Assembly (NCBI RefSeq): GCF_029338275.1
Contig: NZ_CP119789.1
Location: 992,001 to 1,056,000 of the forward strand
DNA: 64,000 nt
Reading direction: 5' to 3'
DNA from: Haloarcula ordinaria
GTDB taxonomy: Archaea > Halobacteriota > Halobacteria > Halobacteriales > Haloarculaceae
Position numbers and translations under genes: made by a program. This document shows positions 7,642-16,735 of this stretch, one piece after another (position 1 is the first letter of the stretch; each line of letters opens with the position of its first letter). Under the pieces are notes generated by a model, which worked only from the letters and a program-made list of their open reading frames with translations, ran no database searches and was not told the origin of the DNA.

Positions 7642-8835
7642 ATGTCCACTACACGCACCAGACTCTCTCTGGCCGGAATCGTCTTCACCGTCCTCTTTGC
7701 GCAGGTGCTCCTCTACCCCGGCGTCGACGTCCTCGTCACGGCCTTCGGCGCCGACACGCCGCTGAACGCGAGCATGTGGTTCCTCGCCGCGGAGTTCGGG
7801 GCGTTCGTCGCCTTCGCCGGCGTCTGGGGCGCGGCGAGCGACGCGGCCGGGCGACGCGTCCCCTTCGTCATCGCGGCGGCGCTGGGCGGGGTCGTCGGCT
7901 ACGTCGCCCTCGCAACGCTGCCCGCGCAGTTCGCCCTCCCGTTCGAGGCTATCCTCTTCCTGCGGGCTTTCCAGGGTGCGACGACCATCGGTGCGTTCTC
8001 GCTCGCGATGACTATGCTGATGGACCTCGAGGGCGGTCACGGCCGGAACATGGGTGCGGCGGGTATCGCCATCGGTGCCGGCACCGCACTGGGTGCGCCC
8101 GTCGGCGGCCAGCTCTTCGGCCTGGGGCCGTTCGTTCCCCTGTACGCCGCTGCGCTCCTGCTGTTGTTCGTCGCGCTCGTGGCGTGGACCGTTCCGGACG
8201 GCGCCCCGGCACAGAACCGCGATTCTGTCACTCGCGCGGTCTCTGCCGGGGTGCGCGAGACGCCGGCCCTCACGCTGCCGTACGCGTTCGGATTCATCGA
8301 CCGGTTGACTGCGGGCTTCTTCGCGCTCGTCGGGACCCTCTACTTTCGGACCGTCTTCGAACTGAGCCCGGCGGCCACCGGGTTGTTGCTCGCCCTCTTT
8401 TTCGCCCCGTTCGGGCTGTTACAGTACCCGTTCGGCGTCCTGTCGGACCGCATCGGTCGGACAGTTCCCATCGTCGCCGGCTCGGCGCTCTACGGCCTCG
8501 GCGTGGTCGCGGTCGGGTACGCGCCGACCGTCGAACTCGTGGCCGTCGCGATGGTCGCCGTCGGCGTCCTCGGGGCGCTGATGGCCCCGGCGACGATGGC
8601 GCTGGTCACCGACCTCGCGTCACCCTCCGGCCGTGGGGTGGCGATGGCCGGTTTCAACGCCTTCGGCAGTCTCGGATTCCTCGTCGGTATCCTGCTGGGC
8701 GGCACCGTCGCCGGGACGTTCGGCTACCTCACGGCGTTCGTCGTCATCGGCCTGCTGGAACTCGGCCTGGCGCTCATGACCGTCCCGGTGTTCCTCCGCC
8801 TCGACGCCGACCGAAAGGCAGTGTTCACGCGGTGA
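7642..8835 (+). CDS. Major facilitator superfamily transporter
   Basis: A 397-residue permease with about twelve membrane helices in two halves. The first half has the MFS loop motif as FAGVWGAASDAAGRRVPFVIA and the second half repeats it as YPFGVLSDRIGRTVPIVAG. The frame extends upstream to 7486, but that part is arginine-rich and not membrane-like, so the ATG at 7642 is chosen. It follows the hydroxyacid lyase/dehydrogenase cluster on the same strand after about 400 bases and could import its substrate. An unrelated drug-efflux role is equally possible. Confidence 0.8.
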   Translation: MSTTRTRLSLAGIVFTVLFAQVLLYPGVDVLVTAFGADTPLNASMWFLAAEFGAFVAFAGVWGAASDAAGRRVPFVIAAALGGVVGYVALATLPAQFALPFEAILFLRAFQGATTIGAFSLAMTMLMDLEGGHGRNMGAAGIAIGAGTALGAPVGGQLFGLGPFVPLYAAALLLLFVALVAWTVPDGAPAQNRDSVTRAVSAGVRETPALTLPYAFGFIDRLTAGFFALVGTLYFRTVFELSPAATGLLLALFFAPFGLLQYPFGVLSDRIGRTVPIVAGSALYGLGVVAVGYAPTVELVAVAMVAVGVLGALMAPATMALVTDLASPSGRGVAMAGFNAFGSLGFLVGILLGGTVAGTFGYLTAFVVIGLLELGLALMTVPVFLRLDADRKAVFTR

Positions 8836-8891
8836 CGTGGGCACGTTGCCCCAATCTCGAACCGTCGCGAGCGCCGGGGTAAGACTGGACG

Positions 8892-9581
8892 CTAGCTCGC
8901 GAACAGCCGCCGCTCGGCGCGTTCGTGTTCTGCAGCCAGGACGTCGACCAGTGGCGCGAACGGGGTCATCTCGTCGACGGCCCGGTCGGCGCTGTCGTCG
9001 ATAGCCGCCGTCATCACCGGCTTGAGCGCGTCTAGAATCCGCTGGGCGTCGGTATGCCCGAGCGAGAGGAGGCGTTGTGCTGCCCCGAGCAGTCCGGTGA
9101 CGAAGCCGTGACACGACAGCAGACAGGCCTCGCGTTCGTCGATGCCGGCGATGGCGGTGGCGACGCCCAGGACGACGGCGTAGTTCCCGGGCGCGTCGCC
9201 GTCGCCGACCCGCTCGGCGTACGTCTCGAGGAACTGCTCGTCGCGAATCTCACACTGGAGCGAGAGCAGCCGGTCGCCGGACTGCTGGGCGCTCTCGCGG
9301 AACTCCGCGGCCAGCGTCACGGCCGAGAGACGGCGGTCGGCGCGACAGACCGCGTCGAGGTCGCCACGACAGGCCGCGCTGTGGGCGGCCCGCAGCGCCA
9401 CGAGGTCGGCCGGGCCGACCTGCCGGCGGAGATAGGTCTCCAGCAGTGCTTCGAGGTCCGCTGCGTCCTCGACACGGCCGTCGGCGACGAACTGTTCGAG
9501 CCCGTAGGAGACCGAGTACGTGCCGACGGGGAGAAAGGAGTCCGCCAGGCGGAACGACTCGAGAGTCGCGTCGTCGCTCAT
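8892..9581 (-). CDS. ureF: Urease accessory protein UreF
   Basis: A 229-residue UreF. The N-terminus reads FRLADSFLPVGTYSVSYGLEQFV, the family's D-S-F-P-G-x-x-S-x-G-L-E signature, and an all-helical body follows. UreF acts with UreD and UreG on apo-urease, gating GTP use and nickel delivery. It is the last gene of the minus-strand urease operon; its start overlaps the end of ureE by four bases. The length is normal. Confidence 0.92.
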   Translation of the reverse strand: MSDDATLESFRLADSFLPVGTYSVSYGLEQFVADGRVEDAADLEALLETYLRRQVGPADLVALRAAHSAACRGDLDAVCRADRRLSAVTLAAEFRESAQQSGDRLLSLQCEIRDEQFLETYAERVGDGDAPGNYAVVLGVATAIAGIDEREACLLSCHGFVTGLLGAAQRLLSLGHTDAQRILDALKPVMTAAIDDSADRAVDEMTPFAPLVDVLAAEHERAERRLFAS

Positions 9582-10210
9582 CGCTCGCCTCCGTCGATCG
9601 GGCGGACGCTGTGGGTGTGTCCGTGTTCGTGTTTGTCGTGCGTGTGGCCGTGGTCGTGTCCGCCGTCGCTGTGGCCGTGGTCGTGCCCGTCGTGCGTGTG
9701 ACCGTGGGTCCCGTGGCCTCCCTCGTCGTGGTCGTGGTCCGGCGTCGCGTCGTCGAACGTCGTCGGCGGGACCGTCTCGTAGCCCACGGTGACGCCGTCG
9801 GGCAGCAGGCCGTCCAGCGCCGCTTCCATCCGCTCGCGGGAGTCGGTCACCGGAAACAGCGCCGCCGTCTCCCGGACCGCGAGGTCCCAGTGGCGGTTCC
9901 CCAGCGCGTGGCCGAGCTCGACGGCGGCGGTCACGCTCACGTCGGCCTCGGCGAAGTCCAGGACCAGCGCGTCGACCTCGGCGAGCGAGACGACGACCAG
10001 CCCGCCGTCCGCTGTCTCGAGGACGTCCCCGTCCGAGAGGTCGTCGGCGACGACGATGCCCAGGTCGGTCCCGTCCTCGGTCGTCGTCCGGACGCGCGAC
10101 CGCCGCCGGTCCGTGTCCGAGAGGACCACGTGGTGTGGGTCGGTCTCGGCGAGTCGCTCGGCGACGTCGGGGTCGTCGCGGGTCCCGAGGCGTGTCTCGG
10201 CGACCAGCAT
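9578..10210 (-). CDS. ureE: Urease accessory protein UreE (nickel chaperone) with long histidine-rich tail
   Basis: A 210-residue UreE. The N-terminal peptide-binding domain and metal-binding domain are followed, from about residue 155, by a tail very rich in His, Asp and Gly (GGHGTHGHTHDGHDHGHSDG and similar). Histidine tails of UreE store or hand over Ni2+ for urease maturation. On DNA this tail gives the repetitive GTGGCCGTGGTCGTG-like tract at 9610-9740. The start overlaps the ureD stop by one base, and the end overlaps ureF. Confidence 0.9.
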   Translation of the reverse strand: MLVAETRLGTRDDPDVAERLAETDPHHVVLSDTDRRRSRVRTTTEDGTDLGIVVADDLSDGDVLETADGGLVVVSLAEVDALVLDFAEADVSVTAAVELGHALGNRHWDLAVRETAALFPVTDSRERMEAALDGLLPDGVTVGYETVPPTTFDDATPDHDHDEGGHGTHGHTHDGHDHGHSDGGHDHGHTHDKHEHGHTHSVRPIDGGER

Positions 10211-11169
10211 CAGTACTTCCTCCCCGACGGAGCCGGTGCGTCTATCAGTTCCCGCCGCGCGCAGTCCCAGCCCGCCTGGAGCGTGGCCTGGACGGTCTCG
10301 GCCCGGTCGCCGAGCGCCCGGATGCCGACACCGGCGCCGTTCGGGAGCGCGCTGGCGCCGGCCCGCGCCTCGCCCTCGGCGACCGCCTCGTGGAGCCGGT
10401 CGCTCAGGCCGGCCGCGTCTCTGTCCGGCGCCAGGACGAACGTCGTGCCGTAGACGGTGTATTCCCCGAGGACGCCCGGCGCGTGGGGGTCGGACTCGTC
10501 GGGCACGAGGTGCGTCGTATCCTCGAACAGCAGCTCACCTGGCCCCGTCGCACGAACTCGCGAGAGGTAGCGTTCGAACGCGAACGCCTCGCCCCGTGCG
10601 AGGCGGCCGGGGACGACGATGTCACTGACGACGGCCGTCGCGCCGGGTGCGAGCGAGACATCCAGGTCCTGGACGTACCGGGAGTCCGCGTGCAGTATCG
10701 TCGGTTCGGGAACGTAGTCGAGGTGGGCGTTTCGGCCCACGGACAGGGTCGTCTCGGCGCCCGCGTAGTTGTGGTCCATCGACTGGACCTTCGTCGAGCT
10801 CTGTGTCGAGACGTGCGCGAGTGCACCGTCCTCGACGTCTATCGTCACGTCGTGGCGGTCGCCCTGCGCGATGCCGCCGGTCGGTGACTGGAGGAAGACC
10901 GTCTCGACGTCCGGATGCGGGTCGTGTCCCAGCGTCCCCGAGATGTGGAACGGCACCGTCGCGTAGTCGTAGACGAGCCGCGTTCCGCCCTCGCTCGGCG
11001 CGAACCTGAGTTCGAGGACGCCGTCCTTGCCCGGTGCACCCACGGCGGCCTGGGGCGGCACCTCGGCAGCGTAGCCCTCGAAGGCCGGGTGTGGTGCGTC
11101 GGTCGGCTTCTCGTCCTCCGATTCTCCCCTTTCTTCGGGCTCTCGGTCCGCTCGCGCGTCCGTCGCCAT
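10210..11169 (-). CDS. ureD: Urease accessory protein UreD (UreH)
   Basis: A 319-residue UreD. After an acidic, disordered N-terminal segment of about 35 residues, the beta-rich UreD fold follows: LELRFAPSEGGTRLVYDYATVPFHISG, then LQSPTGGIAQGDRHDVTIDVE, which is the family's GG-x-x-x-GD core, and ALAHVSTQSSTKVQ. UreD is the scaffold that binds apo-urease and channels nickel. The gene starts at the last base of ureG and ends at the first base of ureE, so the operon is tightly coupled. Confidence 0.92.
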   Translation of the reverse strand: MATDARADREPEERGESEDEKPTDAPHPAFEGYAAEVPPQAAVGAPGKDGVLELRFAPSEGGTRLVYDYATVPFHISGTLGHDPHPDVETVFLQSPTGGIAQGDRHDVTIDVEDGALAHVSTQSSTKVQSMDHNYAGAETTLSVGRNAHLDYVPEPTILHADSRYVQDLDVSLAPGATAVVSDIVVPGRLARGEAFAFERYLSRVRATGPGELLFEDTTHLVPDESDPHAPGVLGEYTVYGTTFVLAPDRDAAGLSDRLHEAVAEGEARAGASALPNGAGVGIRALGDRAETVQATLQAGWDCARRELIDAPAPSGRKY

Positions 11170-11792
11170 CAGGCGAACAGGACCCCCTCTCGAACGTGCT
11201 GCAGCACCTCGTCGATGCCCTCTTTCGCCTTGCAGTCGGTGAAGACGTACGGACCGTCCCGAACCTCGCGGGCGTCCCGTTCCATCACGTCGAGGTCCGC
11301 GCCGACGTAGGGTGCGAGGTCGGTCTTGTTCACCACCAGCAGGTCGCAGTCGACGACGCCGGGCCCGCGCTTGCGGGGGATGTCGTCGCCCTCGGCGACG
11401 CTGATGACGTACAGCGAGTAGTCGGCGAGTTCGGGGTTGAACGTCGCCGCGAGGTTGTCGCCGCCGCTCTCGATGAGCACGATGTCGAGGTCGGGATGCT
11501 CGGCGAGGAAGGCGTCTATCTGCTGGAGGTTCATCGACGGGTCCTCGCGGATGCCCGTGTGGGGACAGGCACCGGTCTCGACGCCGGCGACGAGGTCCTC
11601 GGGGACGACGCCCGCGAACCGCTCCCGCAGGCGGTCGGCGTCCTCCTGGGTGAGGATGTCGTTGGCGATGACGCCGACGTCGAGGCCCGCCTCGCGGAGT
11701 CGGGGGACCAGTTCGGTCAGCAGCGAGGTCTTGCCCGAGCCGACGGGCCCGCCGACGCCGACCGTCGCCACGTCTCGGTGTGTGAGGCTCAT
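11169..11792 (-). CDS. ureG: Urease accessory GTPase UreG
   Basis: A 207-residue SIMIBI-class GTPase. The P-loop [14 protein letters not shown] is at residues 12-25. Later come the invariant [17 protein letters not shown] metal-site region (the Cys-Pro-His motif), [20 protein letters not shown], and the specificity motif [10 protein letters not shown]. It couples GTP hydrolysis to nickel insertion in urease. The frame is open further upstream, but the ATG at 11792 gives the correct family start and overlaps the ureA stop by four bases. Confidence 0.95.
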   Translation of the reverse strand: MSLTHRDVATVGVGGPVGSGKTSLLTELVPRLREAGLDVGVIANDILTQEDADRLRERFAGVVPEDLVAGVETGACPHTGIREDPSMNLQQIDAFLAEHPDLDIVLIESGGDNLAATFNPELADYSLYVISVAEGDDIPRKRGPGVVDCDLLVVNKTDLAPYVGADLDVMERDAREVRDGPYVFTDCKAKEGIDEVLQHVREGVLFA

Positions 11793-12169
11793 GTGTCCGT
11801 CCCGGGCTCCTCGCCCCCGTCGGCGGCAGCTTCCTCGCTCTCGGCGTCGGCGGCGCCCACGCTGTCGGAGCGAATCGGGTCGTGGACCGTCACCAGTTTC
11901 GTCCCGTCGGGGAAGACCGGTTCGACCTGGATCATGTCTATCATCTCCGGGACGCCCTCCATCACGTCGTCGCGGCCGAGTAGCTGGGAGGCGCCCGAGC
12001 GAATCTCGGCGACCGACTGGCCGTCGCGGCCCCGCTCGATGCACCAGTCGCTGATGTAGGCGACGGCTTCGGGGTGGTTCAGCGGGACGCCTCGCTCCTT
12101 GCGGCGTCGCGCGACTTCTGCTGCGGTGAAGACCGTGAGTCGTTCCTGCTCTTTGGGTGTGAGTTTCAT
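11789..12169 (-). CDS. ureA: Urease gamma subunit UreA with acidic C-terminal tail
   Basis: A 126-residue urease gamma subunit. [23 protein letters not shown] is the classic start and [13 protein letters not shown] the next block. ARDG-type regions and [24 protein letters not shown] complete the usual 100 residues. The last 26 residues are an added tail of Ala, Glu, Asp and Gly, a normal halophilic decoration. It is the only gamma subunit in the window although there are two beta/alpha pairs, so it may serve both. The start codon overlaps the ureC1 stop by four bases. Confidence 0.95.
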   Translation of the reverse strand: MKLTPKEQERLTVFTAAEVARRRKERGVPLNHPEAVAYISDWCIERGRDGQSVAEIRSGASQLLGRDDVMEGVPEMIDMIQVEPVFPDGTKLVTVHDPIRSDSVGAADAESEEAAADGGEEPGTDT

Positions 12170-13878
12170 AGGATGTATCGTTGTGCGAGTGGAATCTCGC
12201 TCGCTGCGTCTGACGTGACTCGCTCGCCGTCCATCTCGACCGTGAACGTCTCCGGGTCGACGTCGACGGTCGGACTGTACGTGTTCAACACGAAGTCGTC
12301 GGTCGTCAGGTCGCGGGTGTCGCTGATGGGCATGACCATCTTCGAGAGGTCGTACTTCGACCCGATGTCGTCGTCGTAGGCCTGCTGGCTGACGAACTGG
12401 ACGCTGGTCACGTCCGGTGCAGAGCCGAAGGCGCCGTACTGCGGACGCATCTCGATGGGTTCGCAGGTCATCAGCGACCCGTTGGCCTCGCCCATCGCGG
12501 CGTACGCCGGGAACCCGCCCTTGATGACGGTCTCGGGCTTGATGCCGAAGAAGGCGGGGTCCCACAGGACGATGTCGGCCAGCTTCCCGGGTTCGAGCGA
12601 CCCGACGTAGTTGTCGATGCCCGCCGTGATGGCGGGGTTGATGGTGTACTTCGCCAGGTACCGTTTGATGCGGTGGTTGTCTGCTCCGGAGCCATCGTCC
12701 TGTGGCAGCGGGCCGCGCTGGGTCTTCATCTTCGAGGCGGTCTGCCACGTTCGGGCTATCAGCTCACCCATCCGCCCCATCGCCTGTGAGTCCGTCGCCA
12801 TCATCGAGACCGCCCCGATGTCGTGCAGGACGTCCTCGGCGGCGATGGTCTCGGCGCGGACTCTCGATTCGGCGAACGCGACGTCCTCGGGGACGTCCGG
12901 GTTCAGGTGGTGACACACCATCACCATGTCCAGATGCTCCTCGAACGTGTTGTCCGTGTAGGGCATGGTGGGATTCGTCGACGACGGCAGCATGTGTTTC
13001 TTCCCGACGAGTTCGATGATGTCGGGTGCGTGGCCGCCGCCGGCGCCTTCGACGTGGTAGGCGTGGAGCGTCCGGCCGTCGATGGCGTCGAACGTGTTCT
13101 CGACGAACCCGCCCTCGTTGAGCGTGTCCGTGTGGATGGCCACCTGCACGCCGGTCTCGTCGGCCACGTCGAGACAGGTGTCGATGACGCCCGCAGTCGC
13201 GCCCCAGTCTTCGTGGATCTTGAGCGCGACGGCCCCGGCTTCGACCTGTTCGTGGATGACCTCCGGGCGCGAGGAGTTCCCCTTGCCGTAGAAGCCGACG
13301 TTGACCGGCCAGGCCTCGGCGGCCCGCATCATCATCTCTAAGTTCCACTTGCCGCTGGTGATGATGCCGACCGTCGAGGGACCGACGCCGCCGCCGAGCA
13401 TCGTCGTGACGCCCGACGCGATGGCGTGGGTCGGCAGCTGCGCCGAGTTGAAGTGGACGTGGACGTCGATGGCGCCCGGCGTCGCTATCATCCCCTCCGC
13501 GGAGACGACCTCCGTGTTCGCGCTGACGACGAGGTCTTCGTCGACGTCGTCCATCGTCTCGGGGTTGCCGGCGTTGCCGATGCCGGCGATGTAGCCGTCC
13601 TTGATGCCGATGTCGCCCTTCTGGATGCCCATCACGGGGTCGAGAATCACCAGGTTCGTCAGCACCCAGTCGAGTGCGCCCTCCTCGGCGGTGAAGCCGG
13701 GCTTCAGCCCCATTCCGTCGCGCATGGTCTTGCCGCCGCCGAAGACGGTCTCGTCGCCGTGCGTGATGTGGTCGGTCTCGACCTCGGCGACGAGTTCGGT
13801 GTCGGCCAGCCGGAGTCGGTCGCCCTCGCTGGGCCCGTACAGCGAGGCGTACTCGTCGGCCGAGAGGTCGCGGGCCAT
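12166..13878 (-). CDS. ureC: Urease alpha subunit UreC, copy 1
   Basis: A 570-residue catalytic subunit. All expected nickel and catalytic residues are visible: His140 and His142 in IDVHVHF, the carbamylated Lys220 with His222 in ALKIHEDWG, His249 in AIHTDTLNE, His275 in [13 protein letters not shown], flap Cys322-His323 in MVCHHLNPD, and Asp363 in ATDSQAMGR. It should hydrolyse urea to ammonia and carbamate when assembled with UreA and a UreB. It lies directly after ureB1 with no gap and overlaps ureA. A second full alpha subunit is encoded upstream in the same operon, so this copy may be an isozyme. Confidence 0.95.
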   Translation of the reverse strand: MARDLSADEYASLYGPSEGDRLRLADTELVAEVETDHITHGDETVFGGGKTMRDGMGLKPGFTAEEGALDWVLTNLVILDPVMGIQKGDIGIKDGYIAGIGNAGNPETMDDVDEDLVVSANTEVVSAEGMIATPGAIDVHVHFNSAQLPTHAIASGVTTMLGGGVGPSTVGIITSGKWNLEMMMRAAEAWPVNVGFYGKGNSSRPEVIHEQVEAGAVALKIHEDWGATAGVIDTCLDVADETGVQVAIHTDTLNEGGFVENTFDAIDGRTLHAYHVEGAGGGHAPDIIELVGKKHMLPSSTNPTMPYTDNTFEEHLDMVMVCHHLNPDVPEDVAFAESRVRAETIAAEDVLHDIGAVSMMATDSQAMGRMGELIARTWQTASKMKTQRGPLPQDDGSGADNHRIKRYLAKYTINPAITAGIDNYVGSLEPGKLADIVLWDPAFFGIKPETVIKGGFPAYAAMGEANGSLMTCEPIEMRPQYGAFGSAPDVTSVQFVSQQAYDDDIGSKYDLSKMVMPISDTRDLTTDDFVLNTYSPTVDVDPETFTVEMDGERVTSDAASEIPLAQRYIL

Positions 13879-14262
13879 TCAGAGCCCCCCGTAGCCGCCC
13901 TCGCGGGCGCGTTCGAGTGCCGCCGCCTTCGTCGACTCGTCCAGCGGGCCGTCGACCAGCGCGTTCATCCCCGACATCACACGGTTGCCGCCGACGGCGA
14001 CCAGGTCGACCGAGCGCTCGTCGCCGGGTTCGAACCGGACCGCGGTCCCGGCGGGGACGTCCAGTCGCATCCCGAAGGCGGCCTCGCGGTCGAACTCGAG
14101 GGCGGCGTTGGCCTCGAAGAAGTGGAAGTGCGAGCCGACCTGCACCGGCCTGTCACCGGTGTTACTGACGGTCACCTCGGCTGTCTCGCGGCCCTCGTTG
14201 ATCGTGACGCCGTCGCCGCGCGGATACACTTCACCGGGAACCCGTGGCTCGCTCACCGGCAC
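13879..14262 (-). CDS. ureB: Urease beta subunit UreB, copy 1
   Basis: A 127-residue beta subunit with [47 protein letters not shown] and [18 protein letters not shown], the complete family body. The window start is GTG at 14262, but a strong ribosome site (GGAGGA, 14263-14268 on the opposite strand) is too close to it. The second GTG at 14256 has about seven bases of spacing and gives [11 protein letters not shown], so it is the better start. A gap of about 150 A/T-rich bases separates it from ureC2, which could hold an internal promoter. Confidence 0.92.
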   Translation of the reverse strand: MPVSEPRVPGEVYPRGDGVTINEGRETAEVTVSNTGDRPVQVGSHFHFFEANAALEFDREAAFGMRLDVPAGTAVRFEPGDERSVDLVAVGGNRVMSGMNALVDGPLDESTKAAALERAREGGYGGL

Positions 14263-14414
14263 TCCTCCGTGTGGTGTCGCGGCTCGCCGCTCGGTTTCGC
14301 GTATCGGCTGTCCGTCGAACGTTTAGACATTCTGCGTAATTCTTTATGTATTTGTGGTAAACCGGTTGTGAATGGTGCAAATATGAGTATTCGGGGTGCA
14401 CAACTGACAGTTCG
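14263..14414 (-). promoter_or_regulatory. Internal AT-rich gap of the urease operon, possible second promoter
   Basis: The 152 bases between ureC2 and ureB1 contain an A/T-rich block (14335-14350 and around 14385) within a GC-rich operon whose other junctions are overlaps or zero gaps. On the minus strand it reads AATACATAAAGAATTA, a fair TATA-like element about 80 bases before ureB1. It may drive ureB1C1AGDEF separately from ureB2C2. Confidence 0.4.
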
Positions 14415-16121
14415 TCATAGCATGTATCGCTGTGCGAGTGGCAGTTCGGACGACGGTTCGCAGGTGACGGTCTCGCCGTCGACTTCGACGGCGAACGTCT
14501 CGGCGTCGACCTCGATGTCGTCCGGACAGTAGCTGTTGTACACCATGTCGTCCTTGCCCGGCGTTCGAGTGCCCTTGACCGGGACGACCGGCGTGTCGAG
14601 CCCGTACTCCTCGCCGACGCCGGCCTCGGCGGCCGCCGGGGAGACGAACGAGAGCGAGAGACCGTGTTTGGCCTTGCCGACCGCGCCGGCGCGTTCGCGC
14701 TGGAGGATGGGCTCGCAGGTCATCAGCGACCCGTTGGCCTCGCCCATCTCCGAGTGGACCGGGAAGCCGCCCTTGAACGTCATCGCGGGCTTGACCCCGA
14801 AGAACGCCGGGTCCCACAGGCAGATGTCGGCCATCTTGCCCGGTTCGAGCGTCCCGACGTAATCGTCGATGCCCGCCGCGATGGCCGGGTTGATGGTGTA
14901 CTTCGCGATGTAGCGCTTGATACGGTGGTTGTCCGCCTCGCTGCCCTCGTCCTCGGGGAGCGGGCCGCGCTGTGACTTCATCTTCGAGGCGGTCTGCCAC
15001 GTCCGGGAGATGACCTCGGCCATCCGCCCCATCGCCTGGGAGTCCGACGTCATCATCGAGATAGCCCCCATGTCGTGCAGGACGTCCTCGGCGGCGATGG
15101 TCTCGGCTCGCACGCGGGACTCGGCGAAGGCCACGTCTTCGGGGACGTCCGGATTGAGGTGGTGACACACCATCACCATGTCCAGGTGCTCGTCGAACGT
15201 GTTGTCGGTGTATGGCATCGAGGGATTTGTCGACGAGGGCAGCATGTTGGGCTCGCCGACCATCTCCATGATGTCCGGTGCGTGGCCCCCGCCGGCGCCC
15301 TCGATGTGGAACAGGTGCATCGTCCGGCCGTCGACCGCCGCGAAGGTGTTCTCCACGAAGCCGGCCTCGTTGAGCGTGTCCGTGTGCATACAGACCTGGA
15401 CGTCCTCGTCCTCGGCGACGTCGAGCGCGGTGTCGATAGCCGCCGGCATCGACCCCCAGTCCTCGTGGAGTTTCAGCGCACAGGCTCCGGCTTCGACCTG
15501 CTCGCGCAGGGGGGCGGGGTCCGAGGCGTTGCCCTTGCCGTAGAAGCCGACGTTGACCGGCCACTCCTCGGCGGCCTGCAGGAAGCGCTTGATGTTCTCC
15601 GGGCCGGTCGTGCAGGTGGTCGCGCCGCCGCCGTAGCCGCCGCCGAGCATCGTCGTGATGCCGGAGGCGAGGGCGTGTTCGTGCAGCTGGGCTGAGTTCC
15701 AGTGGATGTGGATGTCCAGGCCGCCCGCGGTGGCAATCTTCCCCTCGGCGGGGTAGGCGTCGGTCGACGGGCCGACGACCATGTCGACGCCGTCCATCGT
15801 GTCGGGATTGCCCGCTTTGCCGACGCCGACGATCTCGCCGTTCCGGATGCCGATGTCGCCGGTGACGATTCCCAGCACGGGGTCGATGACCGTCGCGTTC
15901 GTGATGACCCAGTCCAGTGCACCCTCTTCCTGGGTGACGCCCGGGGCCATCCCCAGGCCGTCCCGCAGCGTCTTCCCGCCGCCGAAGACCGCCTCGTCGC
16001 CGTGGGTCCGGTAGTCCTCTTCGACCTCGGCGAACAGCTCCGTATCGCCGAGTCGGACCTTGTCACCGACGGTCGGACCGTACAGTTCGGCGTAGTTCTG
16101 TCGGTCGATGTCGCGGGTCAT
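14415..16121 (-). CDS. ureC: Urease alpha subunit UreC, copy 2
   Basis: A 568-residue second catalytic subunit with all key residues: His138/His140 in LDIHIHW, Lys217 and His219 in ALKLHEDWG (the same numbering as the Klebsiella enzyme), His246 in MHTDTLNE, the [13 protein letters not shown] histidine, flap Cys-His in MVCHHLNPD and the Asp in TSDSQAMGR. It is clearly related to copy 1 but diverged over its length, for example a glycine-rich [10 protein letters not shown] loop near residue 161 where copy 1 has [10 protein letters not shown]. It is thus an old paralogue or an acquired version, not a recent tandem copy. It overlaps ureB2 by four bases. Confidence 0.93.
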   Translation of the reverse strand: MTRDIDRQNYAELYGPTVGDKVRLGDTELFAEVEEDYRTHGDEAVFGGGKTLRDGLGMAPGVTQEEGALDWVITNATVIDPVLGIVTGDIGIRNGEIVGVGKAGNPDTMDGVDMVVGPSTDAYPAEGKIATAGGLDIHIHWNSAQLHEHALASGITTMLGGGYGGGATTCTTGPENIKRFLQAAEEWPVNVGFYGKGNASDPAPLREQVEAGACALKLHEDWGSMPAAIDTALDVAEDEDVQVCMHTDTLNEAGFVENTFAAVDGRTMHLFHIEGAGGGHAPDIMEMVGEPNMLPSSTNPSMPYTDNTFDEHLDMVMVCHHLNPDVPEDVAFAESRVRAETIAAEDVLHDMGAISMMTSDSQAMGRMAEVISRTWQTASKMKSQRGPLPEDEGSEADNHRIKRYIAKYTINPAIAAGIDDYVGTLEPGKMADICLWDPAFFGVKPAMTFKGGFPVHSEMGEANGSLMTCEPILQRERAGAVGKAKHGLSLSFVSPAAAEAGVGEEYGLDTPVVPVKGTRTPGKDDMVYNSYCPDDIEVDAETFAVEVDGETVTCEPSSELPLAQRYML

Positions 16122-16510
16122 TCGTCCCCCGCTGTGCCGGTGTCCCCGAAGCCCGCTGCCCGGAGGCGCTCCAGCGCCTCGCTCGGGTCACCGTCGACGC
16201 TCCCGTCGACCATCCCGTTCATCCCGTGGGCGACGCGCTTGCCCCCGATGGCGACCAGGTCGACGGTCTGTTCGTCGCCGGGTTCGAACCGGATGGCCGT
16301 CCCGGCGGGGATGTTCAGTCGCATCCCGTAGGCGGCCTTCCGGTCGAACTCGAGGGCGGCGTTGGCCTCGAAAAAGTGGAAGTGCGAGCCGACCTGCACT
16401 GGCCTATCGCCGGTGTTGCCGACGGTGACCTCGGCCGTCTCGCGCCCCTCGTTCAGTGTCACGGTACCGTCGCCGGGGACGGTCTCACCGGGGACGAGTC
16501 CGTCGGTCAT
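16118..16510 (-). CDS. ureB: Urease beta subunit UreB, copy 2
   Basis: A 130-residue beta subunit with [50 protein letters not shown] and [17 protein letters not shown]. The middle is close to copy 1, while the N- and C-terminal parts differ. It is the first gene of the long minus-strand urease operon and overlaps ureC2 by four bases. Its promoter region has a TATA-like TTTTATG next to a 15-base palindrome, so the whole operon may be controlled there. Confidence 0.92.
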   Translation of the reverse strand: MTDGLVPGETVPGDGTVTLNEGRETAEVTVGNTGDRPVQVGSHFHFFEANAALEFDRKAAYGMRLNIPAGTAIRFEPGDEQTVDLVAIGGKRVAHGMNGMVDGSVDGDPSEALERLRAAGFGDTGTAGDE

Positions 16511-16574
16511 CGCGACTCGCCACCTCCGGCCCGCCCGCGAGTAATTGTAAAGGCAAGCATCCTATGGAGGCGTT

Positions 16575-16589
16575 TGACGAGTCTCGTCA
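16575..16589 (-). promoter_or_regulatory. Palindrome at the urease promoter (candidate operator)
   Basis: TGACGAG-T-CTCGTCA is a perfect 7-bp inverted repeat with a one-base centre. It partly overlaps the TATA-like box at 16588-16594 and lies between that box and the ureB2 start. It is also upstream of the divergent nickel permease gene, so one regulator could control both. Confidence 0.5.
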
Positions 16590-16594
16590 TAAAA
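16588..16594 (-). promoter_or_regulatory. TATA-like box of the urease operon
   Basis: On the minus strand this reads TTTTATG, about 80 bases before the ureB2 ATG. It implies a leader of roughly 50 bases. It is the best A/T block in the ureB2 upstream region. Confidence 0.4.
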
Positions 16595-16735
16595 GGGCGC
16601 AGTGGCACAATATTTGCGCGGTTGCGAACTGGTTTGACACACATTCGTCTAATCGAAGACCATGCAAACGAACACGGCATCGCCCGGGCCCGTAATCGGA
16701 ACCGTCATTGAGCGTCGGCGGGAGGAGACGACCTG

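Noticed and set aside
9600-9740. Repetitive GTGGCCGTGGTCGTG-like tract that could be taken for a CRISPR or tandem repeat
   Set aside because: Read on the minus strand it codes for the His/Asp/Gly-rich nickel-binding tail of UreE; there are no regular spacers.
9446-10453. Plus-strand frame of 335 codons across ureE and ureD
   Set aside because: It is a valine- and arginine-rich shadow of the urease accessory genes; the repeated VVV and RRR parts come from the His/Asp tract of UreE.
13426-14532. Plus-strand frame of 368 codons across ureC1 and ureB1
   Set aside because: Opposite to two well-supported urease genes with complete motifs; no own family features.
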